A stretch of DNA of 64,000 nt from JAKAIY01 sp036258195 (GTDB lineage Bacteria > Chloroflexota > Ktedonobacteria > Ktedonobacterales > JADMIN01). This document shows, piece after piece, positions 33,562-42,446 of the stretch (the stretch's first letter is position 1; the number at the start of each line of letters is the position of its first letter). The translations under genes and the position numbers were made by a program. Below the pieces are notes generated by a model. That model was given only the letters and a program-made list of their open reading frames with translations. It did no database searches and was not told where the DNA came from. The stretch lies in contig DATAED010000076.1 in NCBI GenBank assembly GCA_036258195.1, forward strand, positions 1 through 64,000, read 5' to 3'.

Positions 33562-35274
33562 ATGACCATCCAGCCACAAACGCCCGCCCCAGACAACCAG
33601 CGTGTTCTGGTGTGCGTCGCCTGGCCCTATGCCAAGACCAGCACGCACGTCGGCCAGATCGTTGGCTCGTTCCTGCCCGGCGACATCTTCGCCCGCTACC
33701 ATCGTCTCGCGGGGCATGACGTGCTGATGGTCTCTGGCAGCGACGCGCACGGCACCCCCATCACGGTCGACGCCGACAAGGAGGGTATCCCTCCCGGCGA
33801 GCTGGCCGCGCGCTACCACGCGCAGATCGTCGATGTACTCGATCAGCTCGGCGTCACCTTTGACTGCTACACCATCACCACCACCGAGAACCACTACAAG
33901 GTCACACAGGATGTCTTCCTCCGCCTGCTGGAGCATGGCTACATCTTTAAGGATACGATGGAGTCGCCCTACTGCCCGACGGATCGCCGCTACCTGCCCG
34001 ACCGCTACATCCTGGGGACGTGTCCCTACTGCGGATTTACCGATGCGCGCGGCGACCAGTGCGATAACTGCGGCCGCACGCTCGACCCGATTCAGCTCAT
34101 CGACCCGCGCTGCCGCATCTGTGGCAGCCTGACCAGCAAGATCGAGATTCGGCAGACGGAGCACTTCTTCCTCGACCTGCCGAAGTTCTCGGAGCCGCTG
34201 CGTGTCTGGCTGGAGTCGCATCGTAACCACTGGCGCGCCAACGTCACCAACTTCGCCCTGAACTGGATCAAAGAGGGGCTGCGCGCGCGCGCCATCACGC
34301 GCGATCTGGACTGGGGCGTGCCAATTCCGCTGCCCGGCTACGAAGGCAAGCGCATCTATGTCTGGTTCGACGCCGTCATTGGCTATCTCTCTGCCAGCAT
34401 CGAATGGGCGGAGCGCACGGGCCAGCCTGACGCCTGGAAGCGCTGGTGGGAGGTCGGCGACGATGGGCTGGAGCCTTCGCGTGGCTACTATTTCATCGGC
34501 AAGGACAACATCCCCTTCCACACCATCATCTGGCCTGCCATGCTGATGGGCTACGAGGGTCTGGCGCTGCCCTACGATGTGCCAGCCAACGAGTTCATGC
34601 AGATGGGCGGACAGAAGGCGTCGAGCAGTCGCGGCAACGTCATCTGGACACACGACGTGCTGGCCCAGTACGGCGCCGATCCGTTACGCTACTATCTGGC
34701 CGCCTCGCTGCCCGAAGCGCGCGACACCGAGTTTACCTACGACGAGCTGGTGCGCCGCAACAACGATGAGCTGGTCGCCACCTATGGCAACGCCGCGCAT
34801 CGCACGTTGACGTTCGTGCAGCGCCAGTTCGAGGGCAAGGTTCCAGAGCCGGGCCAGTTGACGCCTGCTGACGAGGCAATGCTGGCCACAGTGGAGCAGG
34901 GATTTAGCGCCGTGGCGGCGGCCATCGAGGCGGTGCGCCTGCGCGACGGGCTGAACGAAGCCATGAACGTAGCCCGCGCCACCAACCGCTACCTGGACGA
35001 GCAAGCCCCCTGGCGCACGATCAAGACTGACCGTGCGGCAGCCGCGCGCGCCGTCTGGACGACGCTCCAGGCGCTCAATGGCCTGAAGATGCTCTTCTCG
35101 CCGTACACGCCCTTCTCATCGCAGAAGCTGCACACGCTCCTGGGCTTCGAGGGCGATGTGACGGCCTGCGGCTGGTCGGCCCAGCGCGCGCCCGCCGGGC
35201 AAGCGTTGCCCGCGCCCACACCGCTCTTCGTCAAGTTCGATGCGCCGAAGAGCGAAGAGGCGGCTGTCAGATAG
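33562..35274 (+). CDS. metG: Methionyl-tRNA synthetase
   Basis: This class I synthetase charges tRNA-Met. The HIGH-type motif reads AWPYAKTSTHVGQ near residue 17. Zinc-binding knuckles CPYCG, CDNCG and CRICG lie near 148-185. VWFDAVIGYLSASIEWA and FIGKDNIPFHTIIWPAML mark the catalytic domain, and the KMSKS loop is KASSSRGN near 353. The anticodon-binding helices follow. At 570 aa it lacks the C-terminal tRNA-binding (EMAP-like) extension. ATG 33562 or the in-frame GTG at 33541 are both possible; AAAGAGG sits between them and favours the ATG. A strong terminator follows. Confidence 0.95.
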   Translation: MTIQPQTPAPDNQRVLVCVAWPYAKTSTHVGQIVGSFLPGDIFARYHRLAGHDVLMVSGSDAHGTPITVDADKEGIPPGELAARYHAQIVDVLDQLGVTFDCYTITTTENHYKVTQDVFLRLLEHGYIFKDTMESPYCPTDRRYLPDRYILGTCPYCGFTDARGDQCDNCGRTLDPIQLIDPRCRICGSLTSKIEIRQTEHFFLDLPKFSEPLRVWLESHRNHWRANVTNFALNWIKEGLRARAITRDLDWGVPIPLPGYEGKRIYVWFDAVIGYLSASIEWAERTGQPDAWKRWWEVGDDGLEPSRGYYFIGKDNIPFHTIIWPAMLMGYEGLALPYDVPANEFMQMGGQKASSSRGNVIWTHDVLAQYGADPLRYYLAASLPEARDTEFTYDELVRRNNDELVATYGNAAHRTLTFVQRQFEGKVPEPGQLTPADEAMLATVEQGFSAVAAAIEAVRLRDGLNEAMNVARATNRYLDEQAPWRTIKTDRAAAARAVWTTLQALNGLKMLFSPYTPFSSQKLHTLLGFEGDVTACGWSAQRAPAGQALPAPTPLFVKFDAPKSEEAAVR

Positions 35275-35305
35275 CGTCAGCGCTCAGAGCGAGCCGCCTT
35301 CACCT

Positions 35306-35338
35306 ATCCCCCTCCATCGCGCATGGAGGGGGATTTTT
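35306..35338 (+). terminator. Intrinsic terminator of metG
   Basis: ATCCCCCTCCAT (35306-35317) pairs perfectly with ATGGAGGGGGAT (35323-35334) around a five-base loop and is followed by a T run. It lies 31 bases after the metG stop. Confidence 0.92.
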
Positions 35339-35380
35339 GCCTGCCGATTGCATCGCTCGCCCACACGCATCGCCTGACTT

Positions 35381-35430
35381 CCGGCTCCCACTCTCCCTGT
35401 GGGAGAGGGGGCTGGGAAGTGAGGTCGCAC
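35381..35430 (+). repeat. GC-rich palindromic repeat, copy 6
   Basis: The hairpin CTCTCCC (35391-35397), loop TGT, GGGAGAG (35401-35407) is followed by gggctgggaagtgaggtcgc, the same tail as in copies 4 and 9. Confidence 0.78.
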
Positions 35431-35933
35431 GGCTGATTTTCGGCCCTACGCACATATGACTAGTCAGTCAGTTTCGAGACTGAATTCATGGTCACTCGCG
35501 AGTTTGCCGAAAGGTCGTTACGTTTCGCCGCTCGCCACGTTTTATCATCAACATGCCGCAATGGTCTTCGCAGCCGAAACGCCTGTGAGCAGCCATGCGC
35601 ATGGACGCACATATGTGGGCCTCGCAGCCACGGGGCGTTGCTGAAAGGAGCTTGCGCCGACCCCTGAGGCGCTTGCGCTCAGCCCGGCTGGAGCAGCGGC
35701 GGCAATTGCCGCGCCACAATCGTACCGACGCCGGTGTTCGCGTGATGTCCGCCTCGACCCGCGTACCTCGCTTTTCTTGGTTTCCGTCATATCGTCCATC
35801 TGGCCAGGATTGACCACCAAATTGTGGCGCATCAACCGCCACGGTGGGGCGCCGGACGGCGATGGTGTTGCGCGTGGCGGCAATGCGAGCCGCCATACTC
35901 ACGATCACAGTTGATCAAGGGAGAAGCATCGCG

Positions 35934-36929
35934 GTGAAACGTTCACGTTCTATTCTCTTCGGCTCGCTGGCCACTGCCGGCGCAGCGATTGCGGTAGCGG
36001 CGCTCGTCATGACGACTGGCGTCGGCCAAGCCAACGCCAGCCCGATTGGCCACGGCACTGAAGTCCTGCACGGCATCCATTCCATGGGTATCCGAGGCGC
36101 CAAGGCTGCCTGCCATCATAACTGCGGCGGCGGCAGCAACAACCTCACCTACCACGGTGGAACGGGCGGCGTCGGCGTCGAGACAGGCGCCGATCAGGTC
36201 TACCTCGTCTACTGGGGTTCCCAGTGGAACAGCAACGACCCCTCCGGCGAGGCCGCCATCCAGCAAAACTTCTTCAATCACGTTGGCGGCAGCTCGTGGA
36301 ACAACTCGGTGACGCAGTACTGCGAGGGTGTCGCCAGCGGTACAATCACCTGCGGCTCTTCTGGCACGCATGCGGTCAATCCAACAGGCGTGCTGGCGGG
36401 CGTCTGGTACGACAACAGCGCGGCGGCTCCGTCGCGCCCGTCGCAGTCGCAACTGGCATCTGAGGCCACTAATGCGGCGGCGCACTTTGGCAATACCACT
36501 GCGTCCTCCAACACGACTGTGCAGTATGTCATCAACACAGCGACTGGCAACAATGCCAGCGGCTTTGGCACGCAGTACTGCGCGTGGCACAGCTCGGTCA
36601 GCACGAGCTATGGCAACGTCGCCTACACCAACATGCCGTACATCACGGACGCGGGCGCGAGCTGCGGCGCTGGCTTCAATGGCCTCGGCGCCAATGCCGG
36701 CATCACCATCGTCGGTGGCCACGAGTTCGCCGAGACCGAGTCGGACATCTTCCCCAATGGTGGATGGCTCGACGGCAGCGGCGCTGAGAATGGCGACAAG
36801 TGCGCCTGGATCAGCTCCGGCCAGGGCGCCTCGGCGAGCGTCAGCATGAACGGCGCATCGTTCCCGGTGCAGTCGCTCTGGAGCAACGCCTTCAACAGCG
36901 GCGCTGGTGGCTGCGTCCTCTCGTACTAG
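35934..36929 (+). CDS. Secreted protein with GHEFAETESD motif, possible metalloprotease-like
   Basis: The 331-aa product has a Sec signal peptide: basic MKRSRS, hydrophobic segment to residue 26, and cleavage probably at ANASP. The mature protein is rich in Gly, Ser, Asn and Thr with about nine cysteines, which suits a stable extracellular protein. GGHEFAETESDIFPNGGWLDGSGAENGDKCAW near residues 263-294 contains HExxE and looks like a metal site; similar motifs occur in bacterial and EXORDIUM-like secreted proteins. Catalysis is not established. Start GTG 35934 follows AAGGGAGA. It is transcribed alone after a long leader region. Confidence 0.72.
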   Translation: MKRSRSILFGSLATAGAAIAVAALVMTTGVGQANASPIGHGTEVLHGIHSMGIRGAKAACHHNCGGGSNNLTYHGGTGGVGVETGADQVYLVYWGSQWNSNDPSGEAAIQQNFFNHVGGSSWNNSVTQYCEGVASGTITCGSSGTHAVNPTGVLAGVWYDNSAAAPSRPSQSQLASEATNAAAHFGNTTASSNTTVQYVINTATGNNASGFGTQYCAWHSSVSTSYGNVAYTNMPYITDAGASCGAGFNGLGANAGITIVGGHEFAETESDIFPNGGWLDGSGAENGDKCAWISSGQGASASVSMNGASFPVQSLWSNAFNSGAGGCVLSY

Positions 36930-37154
36930 CCAGCGGCATCGCATCGAACCAATCTCTGATCCAATCTCAAGCGGGGGTGGGGCGCGCAAGCGTTCCACCC
37001 TTCTTCGTGTCCTTATGCAAACGTAGCGTTTTGCCTCCCCAGAGGCGTATCATGCTAGCACACGCGGCGCGGCTGCGCTGCCGCGCTCGTCTGGTTCTCT
37101 GATCGTGCGCGCCATCTCTCTGTGCGGCGCGCTTCTCCTGCGAAAGGGCGTGCC

Positions 37155-38210
37155 ATGCGACGTATCGCGATCCTGGCTGACGGCAGCTTTGGACCGTTCT
37201 CTGCGAAGACCGCCGTCGGCGTCTTGCGCTACAGCCCCGACACCGTCGTCGCCGTCGTGGATGGCGCCCACGCCGGACAGACCGCCGATCAGGTCATCGG
37301 CAGCGGCATCGGCGAGGGTGTGCCGGTCGTCGCGGATGTCGCCTCCGCGCTCGCTTACCAGCCCGATACGCTGCTCATCGGCATCGCGCCCATCGGCGGC
37401 AAGCTGCCCGACGCCTGGCGTCCGGGCATTCTGGACGCCATCGAGCATGGACTGACCGTCGTCAGCGGGCTGCATTTCTTCCTCGGCGATGACCCCGAGC
37501 TGGCGCAGGCCGCCAAAGCGCACGGCGCGACCATCTGGGATGTGCGCCGCCCGCCCGACGCGCTGGCCCAGCGCATCCGCGAGGGAACACCACACCGCCC
37601 GGGCAGCCACACGGTCTACTTCTGCGGCACCGATTGCAATGTGGGCAAGATGACCGCATCCTTTGAGCTGTGGCGCGAGGCCCAGCGGCGCAACCTCTCA
37701 GCGGGATTCGCCGCCAGCGGGCAGACGGGCATCATGATCTCTGGCGCGGGCATTCCCGCCGACCGCTTCATTAGCGACTTTCTCTCCGGCGCGGTCGAGG
37801 CCATGACGCTCGACTTTGCCGAGCGCTACGACTGGGTCTTTGTCGAGGGCCAGGGCTCGCTCACGCATCCCGCATACTCCGCCGTGACGCTGGGCCTGGT
37901 GCACGGAAGCGCCCCCGACCTGCTGATTCTCTGCCATCAGGCGGGGCGCACAGTCGTACACGAATACGAAGACACGCCGCTGCCCTCGCTGGCCAAGGCG
38001 CGTGAGATCTACGAGACCGCCGCTGGCTGGCTCAAGCCCGCCCCTGTCGTCGCTGTCGCGCTCAACACCTATATGATGCCCGACGACGAGGCGCAGGCGG
38101 CCATCGCGGCAGCCGAGCGCGAGACCGGCCTGCCCACCTCTGATCCCGTGCGCTATGGCGCGGGAGCCCTGCTCGACGCTCTGCTCGCGCGCAGCGACCT
38201 GCACGCCTGA
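37155..38210 (+). CDS. dgcN: DgcN-like protein (DUF1611 family)
   Basis: The 351-aa protein belongs to the DUF1611 family. A Rossmann-like N-terminal domain (1-135) is followed by a P-loop-like domain with CGTDCNVGKMTAS near residue 160, and then ASGQTGIMISGAGIPADRFISDF and VEGQGSLTHPAYS. DgcN members reported in marine bacteria act with DgcA in D-glutamate catabolism by N-acylating D-Glu. Here the next gene is a DgcA-like enolase-superfamily epimerase, which is the same pairing. ATG 37155 follows AAAGGG. Other DUF1611 proteins have unclear functions, so the D-Glu role rests on the neighbourhood. Confidence 0.8.
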   Translation: MRRIAILADGSFGPFSAKTAVGVLRYSPDTVVAVVDGAHAGQTADQVIGSGIGEGVPVVADVASALAYQPDTLLIGIAPIGGKLPDAWRPGILDAIEHGLTVVSGLHFFLGDDPELAQAAKAHGATIWDVRRPPDALAQRIREGTPHRPGSHTVYFCGTDCNVGKMTASFELWREAQRRNLSAGFAASGQTGIMISGAGIPADRFISDFLSGAVEAMTLDFAERYDWVFVEGQGSLTHPAYSAVTLGLVHGSAPDLLILCHQAGRTVVHEYEDTPLPSLAKAREIYETAAGWLKPAPVVAVALNTYMMPDDEAQAAIAAAERETGLPTSDPVRYGAGALLDALLARSDLHA

Positions 38211-38258
38211 CAGCTCATTTCGCCGCCACCATCTGGAGCATTCTGGAGCATTGACCAC

Positions 38259-39368
38259 ATGAACCTCACCGCTCACACGCTCGACCTGACGCTCACCACG
38301 CCGTTCCGCATCTCGCGCAGCGTGCAGACGCTCGCGCACAACGTGCTCACTCGCATCGATGGCGACGGCATCGAAGGCATCGGCGAGGCGGCGCCATCTG
38401 GCTACTACGGCGAGCGCCGCGAGAGCGTCTTCATGGCGCTCAGCGACTTTGGCGACCGCATCGACCTCGATCTCGACCTGATCGAAGACATCGTCAACGC
38501 GATGGATCGTCGCCTGCACGCCAACGCCGCCGCCAAAGCGTCCGTTGATATGGCGCTCTACGATCTGCTCGGCAAGCGCCTCGGCGCGCCCGTCTATCAA
38601 CTGCTGGGGCTCAACCCTGACCGCACGCCGCTGACCTCCTTCACGATTGGCATTGACGAGCCAGCCGCGATGGCGCGCAAGGCCAAAGAAGCCGCCAAAA
38701 CCTACCGCATCCTGAAGATCAAGCTGGGAACCGATCACGATCTGGAGATCGTGCGCGCCATCCGCGAGGCGACCGATGTGACGCTGCGTGTTGACGCCAA
38801 CGCCGCCTGGACGCCCAAACAGGCGATTCGCGTCATCCGCGACCTGGAGCCGTACAACATCGAGTTTATCGAGCAGCCGCTGCACCCTGCCGACCTGGAG
38901 GGCATCCGCTTCGTGCGCGAGCGCGTCTCGCTGCCGATCATTGTGGATGAGAGCTGCGTGACGGAGTCCGACATTCCGGGCCTGGTCGGGGCGGTGGATG
39001 GCATCAATATCAAGCTGATGAAGTGCGGCGGCATCCACCACGCGCTGCGCATGATCCACACGGCGCGCGCGCACCACCTGAAAGTGATGCTGGGCTGCAT
39101 GATCGAGAGCTCGCTCGCCATCACAGCGGCGGCGCATCTCAGCCCGCTGGTGGACTATGCCGATCTCGACGGGCATCTGCTCATCAGCGACGATCCCTGG
39201 GAGGGCGTGGGCGTGGAAGAGGGCAAGCTGGTCTTGCCAGAGCGCGCCGGACTGGGCGTGCGCCCGCGCGACCACGACGCCAAACGCCAGGCGATGGTAG
39301 CCGCCGCGTCGTCGAGTCGGCATCCGCGCCGCGCTGCGCCATCCACCGACGAGGAGGAGGAAGAGTAG
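38259..39368 (+). CDS. dgcA: Dipeptide epimerase / DgcA-like racemase, enolase superfamily
   Basis: This 369-aa muconate-lactonizing subgroup enzyme has the acid/base lysine pair motif ILKIKLG, metal ligands in RVDANAAW, EFIEQPL and IVDESC, the second base in INIKLMKCGG, and CMIESSLA. The C-terminal DLDG motif is the DxD signature of dipeptide epimerases. The family epimerises L-Ala-D/L-Glu; DgcA acts on N-acetyl-D-Glu. Pairing with dgcN favours the latter, though peptidoglycan dipeptide recycling is possible. The C-terminus is unusual: a basic stretch and then EEEEEE, whose GAGGAGGAGG codons supply the binding site for the next gene. Two tandem TCTGGAGCAT units precede the ATG. Confidence 0.86.
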   Translation: MNLTAHTLDLTLTTPFRISRSVQTLAHNVLTRIDGDGIEGIGEAAPSGYYGERRESVFMALSDFGDRIDLDLDLIEDIVNAMDRRLHANAAAKASVDMALYDLLGKRLGAPVYQLLGLNPDRTPLTSFTIGIDEPAAMARKAKEAAKTYRILKIKLGTDHDLEIVRAIREATDVTLRVDANAAWTPKQAIRVIRDLEPYNIEFIEQPLHPADLEGIRFVRERVSLPIIVDESCVTESDIPGLVGAVDGINIKLMKCGGIHHALRMIHTARAHHLKVMLGCMIESSLAITAAAHLSPLVDYADLDGHLLISDDPWEGVGVEEGKLVLPERAGLGVRPRDHDAKRQAMVAAASSSRHPRRAAPSTDEEEEE

Positions 39369-39372
39369 CGCT

Positions 39373-39945
39373 ATGGAGCTCAATTTCGACGAGGCGCTGG
39401 CCCTGCTGCGCGAGCATAACGCCAATGATAGCCTGGTGCGCCACGGCATCGCAGTCAGCGACGCCGTGGCCGCCTACGCGCGCAAATACGGCGAGGATGA
39501 AAATAAGTGGCGCATCGCAGGGCTGCTGCACGATGTGGACTACGAGCAGCATCCCACCATCGAGGAGCACGGCAAGGTCGGGGCGCAGTGGCTGGCCGAG
39601 CGTGGCTATCCAGAGGATGTCGTCCACGCCGTCATCGCGCATAACGACTACCACGGCGTCCCCAGAGACTCGCTGATGGCGCGTACCGTCTTCGCCTGCG
39701 ATGAGCTGACCGGACTGATCACCGCCGCCGCGCTGGTGCGGCCCGACAAGAGCATTCACGGCTTAGAAGTATCGTCGGTGCGCAAGAAGATGAAAGACAA
39801 AGCCTTCGCGCGCGGCGTCAACCGCGATGACATCATCAAAGGCGCCGAAGAGCTGGGCGTCGATCTGAACGACCATATCGGCTTCGTCATCGCCGCGATG
39901 GACGCCGACGCCGAGCGCCTGCATCTGGCGGGCGTGGCGTCATAA
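39373..39945 (+). CDS. HD-domain hydrolase
   Basis: This 190-aa protein has the HD-type metal motif: RHGIAVSDAVAAYA, then AGLLHDVDYEQHP, then VIAHNDYHG and a later DELTGLI, giving H..HD..D for a divalent-metal phosphohydrolase. Members cleave nucleotides or related phosphates; the substrate is unknown. It begins four bases after the epimerase stop and uses a Shine-Dalgarno inside the epimerase poly-Glu codons, so translation is tightly coupled. Its role next to dgcN/dgcA is not described in anything I can cite. Repeat copy 7 follows. Confidence 0.85.
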   Translation: MELNFDEALALLREHNANDSLVRHGIAVSDAVAAYARKYGEDENKWRIAGLLHDVDYEQHPTIEEHGKVGAQWLAERGYPEDVVHAVIAHNDYHGVPRDSLMARTVFACDELTGLITAAALVRPDKSIHGLEVSSVRKKMKDKAFARGVNRDDIIKGAEELGVDLNDHIGFVIAAMDADAERLHLAGVAS

Positions 39946-39995
39946 AGCGTACCCACACGCCACGCTCATCTAAGGGATCGCCAGCGCCGCATCGC

Positions 39996-40049
39996 CTGGC
40001 CTGGGTTCCCCTCCCTCGGAGGGGAGGGGGTCAGGGGGAGAGGTTCCGC
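39996..40049 (+). repeat. GC-rich palindromic repeat, copy 7
   Basis: This copy is nearly identical to copy 3 (10256-10316): it starts CTGGCCTGGGTTCCCC and ends GAGAGGTTCCGC with a CCCTCC/GGAGGG core. It lies between the HD-hydrolase and methyltransferase genes. Confidence 0.82.
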
Positions 40050-40104
40050 CCGATCATCACAGTGTCTGACTGAGTGTTCTGGAGACTGAGGAGAACGAGA
40101 CGAC

Positions 40105-40935
40105 ATGCCGCACGATGCGACAGCCAAACCCGACAAGCGCTATCTCGCCACCCAGCAGTACCGCGACGCGAGCAACCTCAATGCCCGCGGTTTGCTGCAT
40201 GCCCGCTTTGGGACGAACACGTATCCCTGGTTTCGCTGGGTCTTCGACCAGGCGTTGAGCGTCGCGCCCGCTATAGCCGACGTCCTGGAGGTCGGCGCGG
40301 GGCCGGCGGGCCTCTGGCGCGAGAATCTGGATCGCCTGTCCGCTGGCTGGCGTGTCACGCTGACAGATCTCTCCGAGGGCATGGTGGCCGAGCAGCGCGC
40401 CGCCCTGGCCGATCATCCCGCCTTCCAGTGCGCTGTCGCCGATGTGGAGGCGCTGCCCTTCGCCGACGCCAGCTTCGATCTCGTCATCGCCAACCACATG
40501 CTGTATCACGTACCCGACCGGCCCAAAGCAGTCGCCGAGCTGCGGCGTGTGCTGCGTCCCGGCGGCGCGCTGGTGGCGGCGACCAATGGCGCGCACAACA
40601 TGCGCGAGCTGGACGACCTGATCGCCTCCGTCGCGCCCGACGCCGCCTCCGCCGAGTGGCGCGCCAGCTTCCGCCATCCCTTCACGCTGGAGAACGGCGC
40701 CGAGCAGCTCGCGCCCGCGTTCGAGGGCATCGAGGTTCGCCACTACGACGACGGGCTGGACGTGACCGAGGGCGAGCCGCTGGTCGCCTACATCCTGTCG
40801 ATCGACACGCCCGTCTTCCGCCTGCCTGAGACGAGGGCGGCGTTCGAGACCCGTGTGGGCGAGCTGCTCACCAGCCACGGCGGCGTCTTCCACATCACCA
40901 AGGTGGTCGGCCTGTTTGTCGCGCGGCGTCCCTGA
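40105..40935 (+). CDS. SAM-dependent methyltransferase
   Basis: This 276-aa class I methyltransferase (Methyltransf_11 type) has motif I VLEVGAGPAGLW near residue 60, DLSEGMV, ADVEALPFADASFDLVIANHML and LRRVLRPGGAL. The N-terminal 50 residues (NLNARGLLHARFGTNTYPWFRWVFDQ) are characteristic of a family of small-molecule methyltransferases. The substrate is unknown. GAGGAG lies 11 bases before the ATG. It stands alone between repeat copy 7 and the antiporter gene, which begins 176 bases downstream on the same strand. Confidence 0.85.
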   Translation: MPHDATAKPDKRYLATQQYRDASNLNARGLLHARFGTNTYPWFRWVFDQALSVAPAIADVLEVGAGPAGLWRENLDRLSAGWRVTLTDLSEGMVAEQRAALADHPAFQCAVADVEALPFADASFDLVIANHMLYHVPDRPKAVAELRRVLRPGGALVAATNGAHNMRELDDLIASVAPDAASAEWRASFRHPFTLENGAEQLAPAFEGIEVRHYDDGLDVTEGEPLVAYILSIDTPVFRLPETRAAFETRVGELLTSHGGVFHITKVVGLFVARRP

Positions 40936-41111
40936 GCAGCCGCGCTGAGCGGCACGCGCCGTGCTCTTCTCTCGCGTCAATGCTGTACCGAGCGCAACCC
41001 AAAGCTCATCTCATTCTCAGGCTCATCTTACAAATGGCCGCTATGCTGCCGAAAACGTGGCGTCGCAGGACGCTCACACGACCGGCAAAATGAGACAGAG
41101 GGAGTTCGCCG

Positions 41112-42371
41112 ATGAGTCAACACGACGCGCTTGCCCTGCTCGCGCTCACCCTGGGCGCGTTCCTCATGCCGCTCCTGGCTGAGCGGATTGGCTGGTTCAG
41201 CGCGCCCTGCGAGATGATCTACGGCATCGTCGTCGCCAATCTGCTCCCCCAACTGCGCTTCGACGGCCAGTTCATCGGCACACTCAGCGAGTTTGGATTT
41301 CTGCTGCTCCTCTTCCTGGCCGGGCTGGAGATCGATTTCGACATGCTGCGCCATCAAGGCGCGCGTGTGCTCCTCACCAGCGGGCTTGCCGCGCTCGGCA
41401 TCCAGGCGGGCGCCCTCTGGCTCACGCTCCTCCTGCATCTACCGGTAATCTACGCCCTGCTGGTAGGCGCCATCTCCGTCACGGTGCTGATGGCCATTCT
41501 GCATGAGGCGGGCATGCTCCATCATCCGCTAGGGCAGCGACTGCTCATCATCGGCGCGCTGGGCGAGTTCTTCTCGATCATCGGCGTCACCACCTACGAT
41601 TTGGCCTATAGCTACGGCCTCAACTGGCAGTTGGCCATCGCGGCGGGCAAGCTGGTGGCGCTGCTGATCTTTGGCTACGTTGGCCTGCGCGCGCTGATGG
41701 CCATCTCTACCGTCCGTTCGCACACCATGCGCCGCCTCTTCTCGCTGCGCGATAGCTCAGAGCTGGGCGTGCGCGCGGCGCTGGCGCTGATGCTCTGTTT
41801 CGCCGCCTTCGCGCTGATTCTGCGAGTCGAGGCGATCCTGGCGACGTTCATCGCGGGCGCGATTTGCAGTTTCGCGTTCCGTGGGCGCAATCTGGTGACG
41901 GAGAAGCTGACGACGATGGGGCAGGGATTCTTCCTGCCGATCTTCTTCATCACCGTCGGCGCGCAGGTGCGCTTCATGGATCTGCTCTCGCCTGCCGCCC
42001 TGACACTCCTCGTGGCCGTGACAGCGGGCCTGTTTGGCGTGCGGCTGGCGTCCATCCCACTGCTACGGCTGGCGGGCGTCAGCTTGCGACAGGCGGTTCC
42101 CGCCGCGCTGATGCTCTCCGCGCCACTCTCGCTGATGGTCGCCATCGCGCAGGTCGGCGTACGGCTGGGCGCGCTCACCACCGCTACGGCGTCGGCGGTG
42201 CTGGGCGCCTGCATCGTCTCGGCGACGCTCTTCCCGCTGCTGGCGCGGCCATTCCTGCTGCATGAGGCGCGTGGCGGCAAACGTGAGACCAGCGGCTCGA
42301 CCCAGCCGCTCCCGATGCCCATCGAGCTTCCAACGATAGATCACCTCGCACACGACGAAGCCACCGCGTAG
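41112..42371 (+). CDS. Cation/proton antiporter, CPA2-type membrane domain
   Basis: The 419-aa protein is a Na+/H+ exchanger domain (Kef/NapA-like) with about 12 membrane helices. Typical segments are the GLEIDFDMLR of helix 4-5, GALGEFFSIIGVTTYD and a helix with ICSFAFRG. The C-terminus ends in a short cytoplasmic tail with no NAD-binding or TrkA domain, so it lacks the regulatory part of KefB/KefC. It should move Na+ or K+ against protons at the cytoplasmic membrane. GAGGGAG lies upstream of the ATG. The aquaporin gene follows after 75 bases, which hints at a shared osmotic/ion role. Confidence 0.87.
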   Translation: MSQHDALALLALTLGAFLMPLLAERIGWFSAPCEMIYGIVVANLLPQLRFDGQFIGTLSEFGFLLLLFLAGLEIDFDMLRHQGARVLLTSGLAALGIQAGALWLTLLLHLPVIYALLVGAISVTVLMAILHEAGMLHHPLGQRLLIIGALGEFFSIIGVTTYDLAYSYGLNWQLAIAAGKLVALLIFGYVGLRALMAISTVRSHTMRRLFSLRDSSELGVRAALALMLCFAAFALILRVEAILATFIAGAICSFAFRGRNLVTEKLTTMGQGFFLPIFFITVGAQVRFMDLLSPAALTLLVAVTAGLFGVRLASIPLLRLAGVSLRQAVPAALMLSAPLSLMVAIAQVGVRLGALTTATASAVLGACIVSATLFPLLARPFLLHEARGGKRETSGSTQPLPMPIELPTIDHLAHDEATA

Positions 42372-42446
42372 CGCCGCATCCGCTGACCGTGTAAAATATG
42401 CTGCTGGGAAGCGGCGAGGAACGGTCACATCAAGCGGGAGCAACGT

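Larger units (their letters stand above)
35275..35933. other. Long intergenic region upstream of secreted protein gene
   Basis: This 659-base region contains the metG terminator and repeat copy 6, followed by about 500 bases without a credible gene. A small inverted repeat TCAGTTTCGAGACTGA lies near 35470-35485. The rest may be a long untranslated leader for the secreted protein. Confidence 0.5.

Noticed and set aside
35560..35690. Possible c-di-GMP (GEMM-like) riboswitch, with cgcagccacggggcg resembling part of the motif
   Set aside because: The conserved GCAAACC core and the pairing arms are missing; a covariance-model search would be decisive and I cannot run it.
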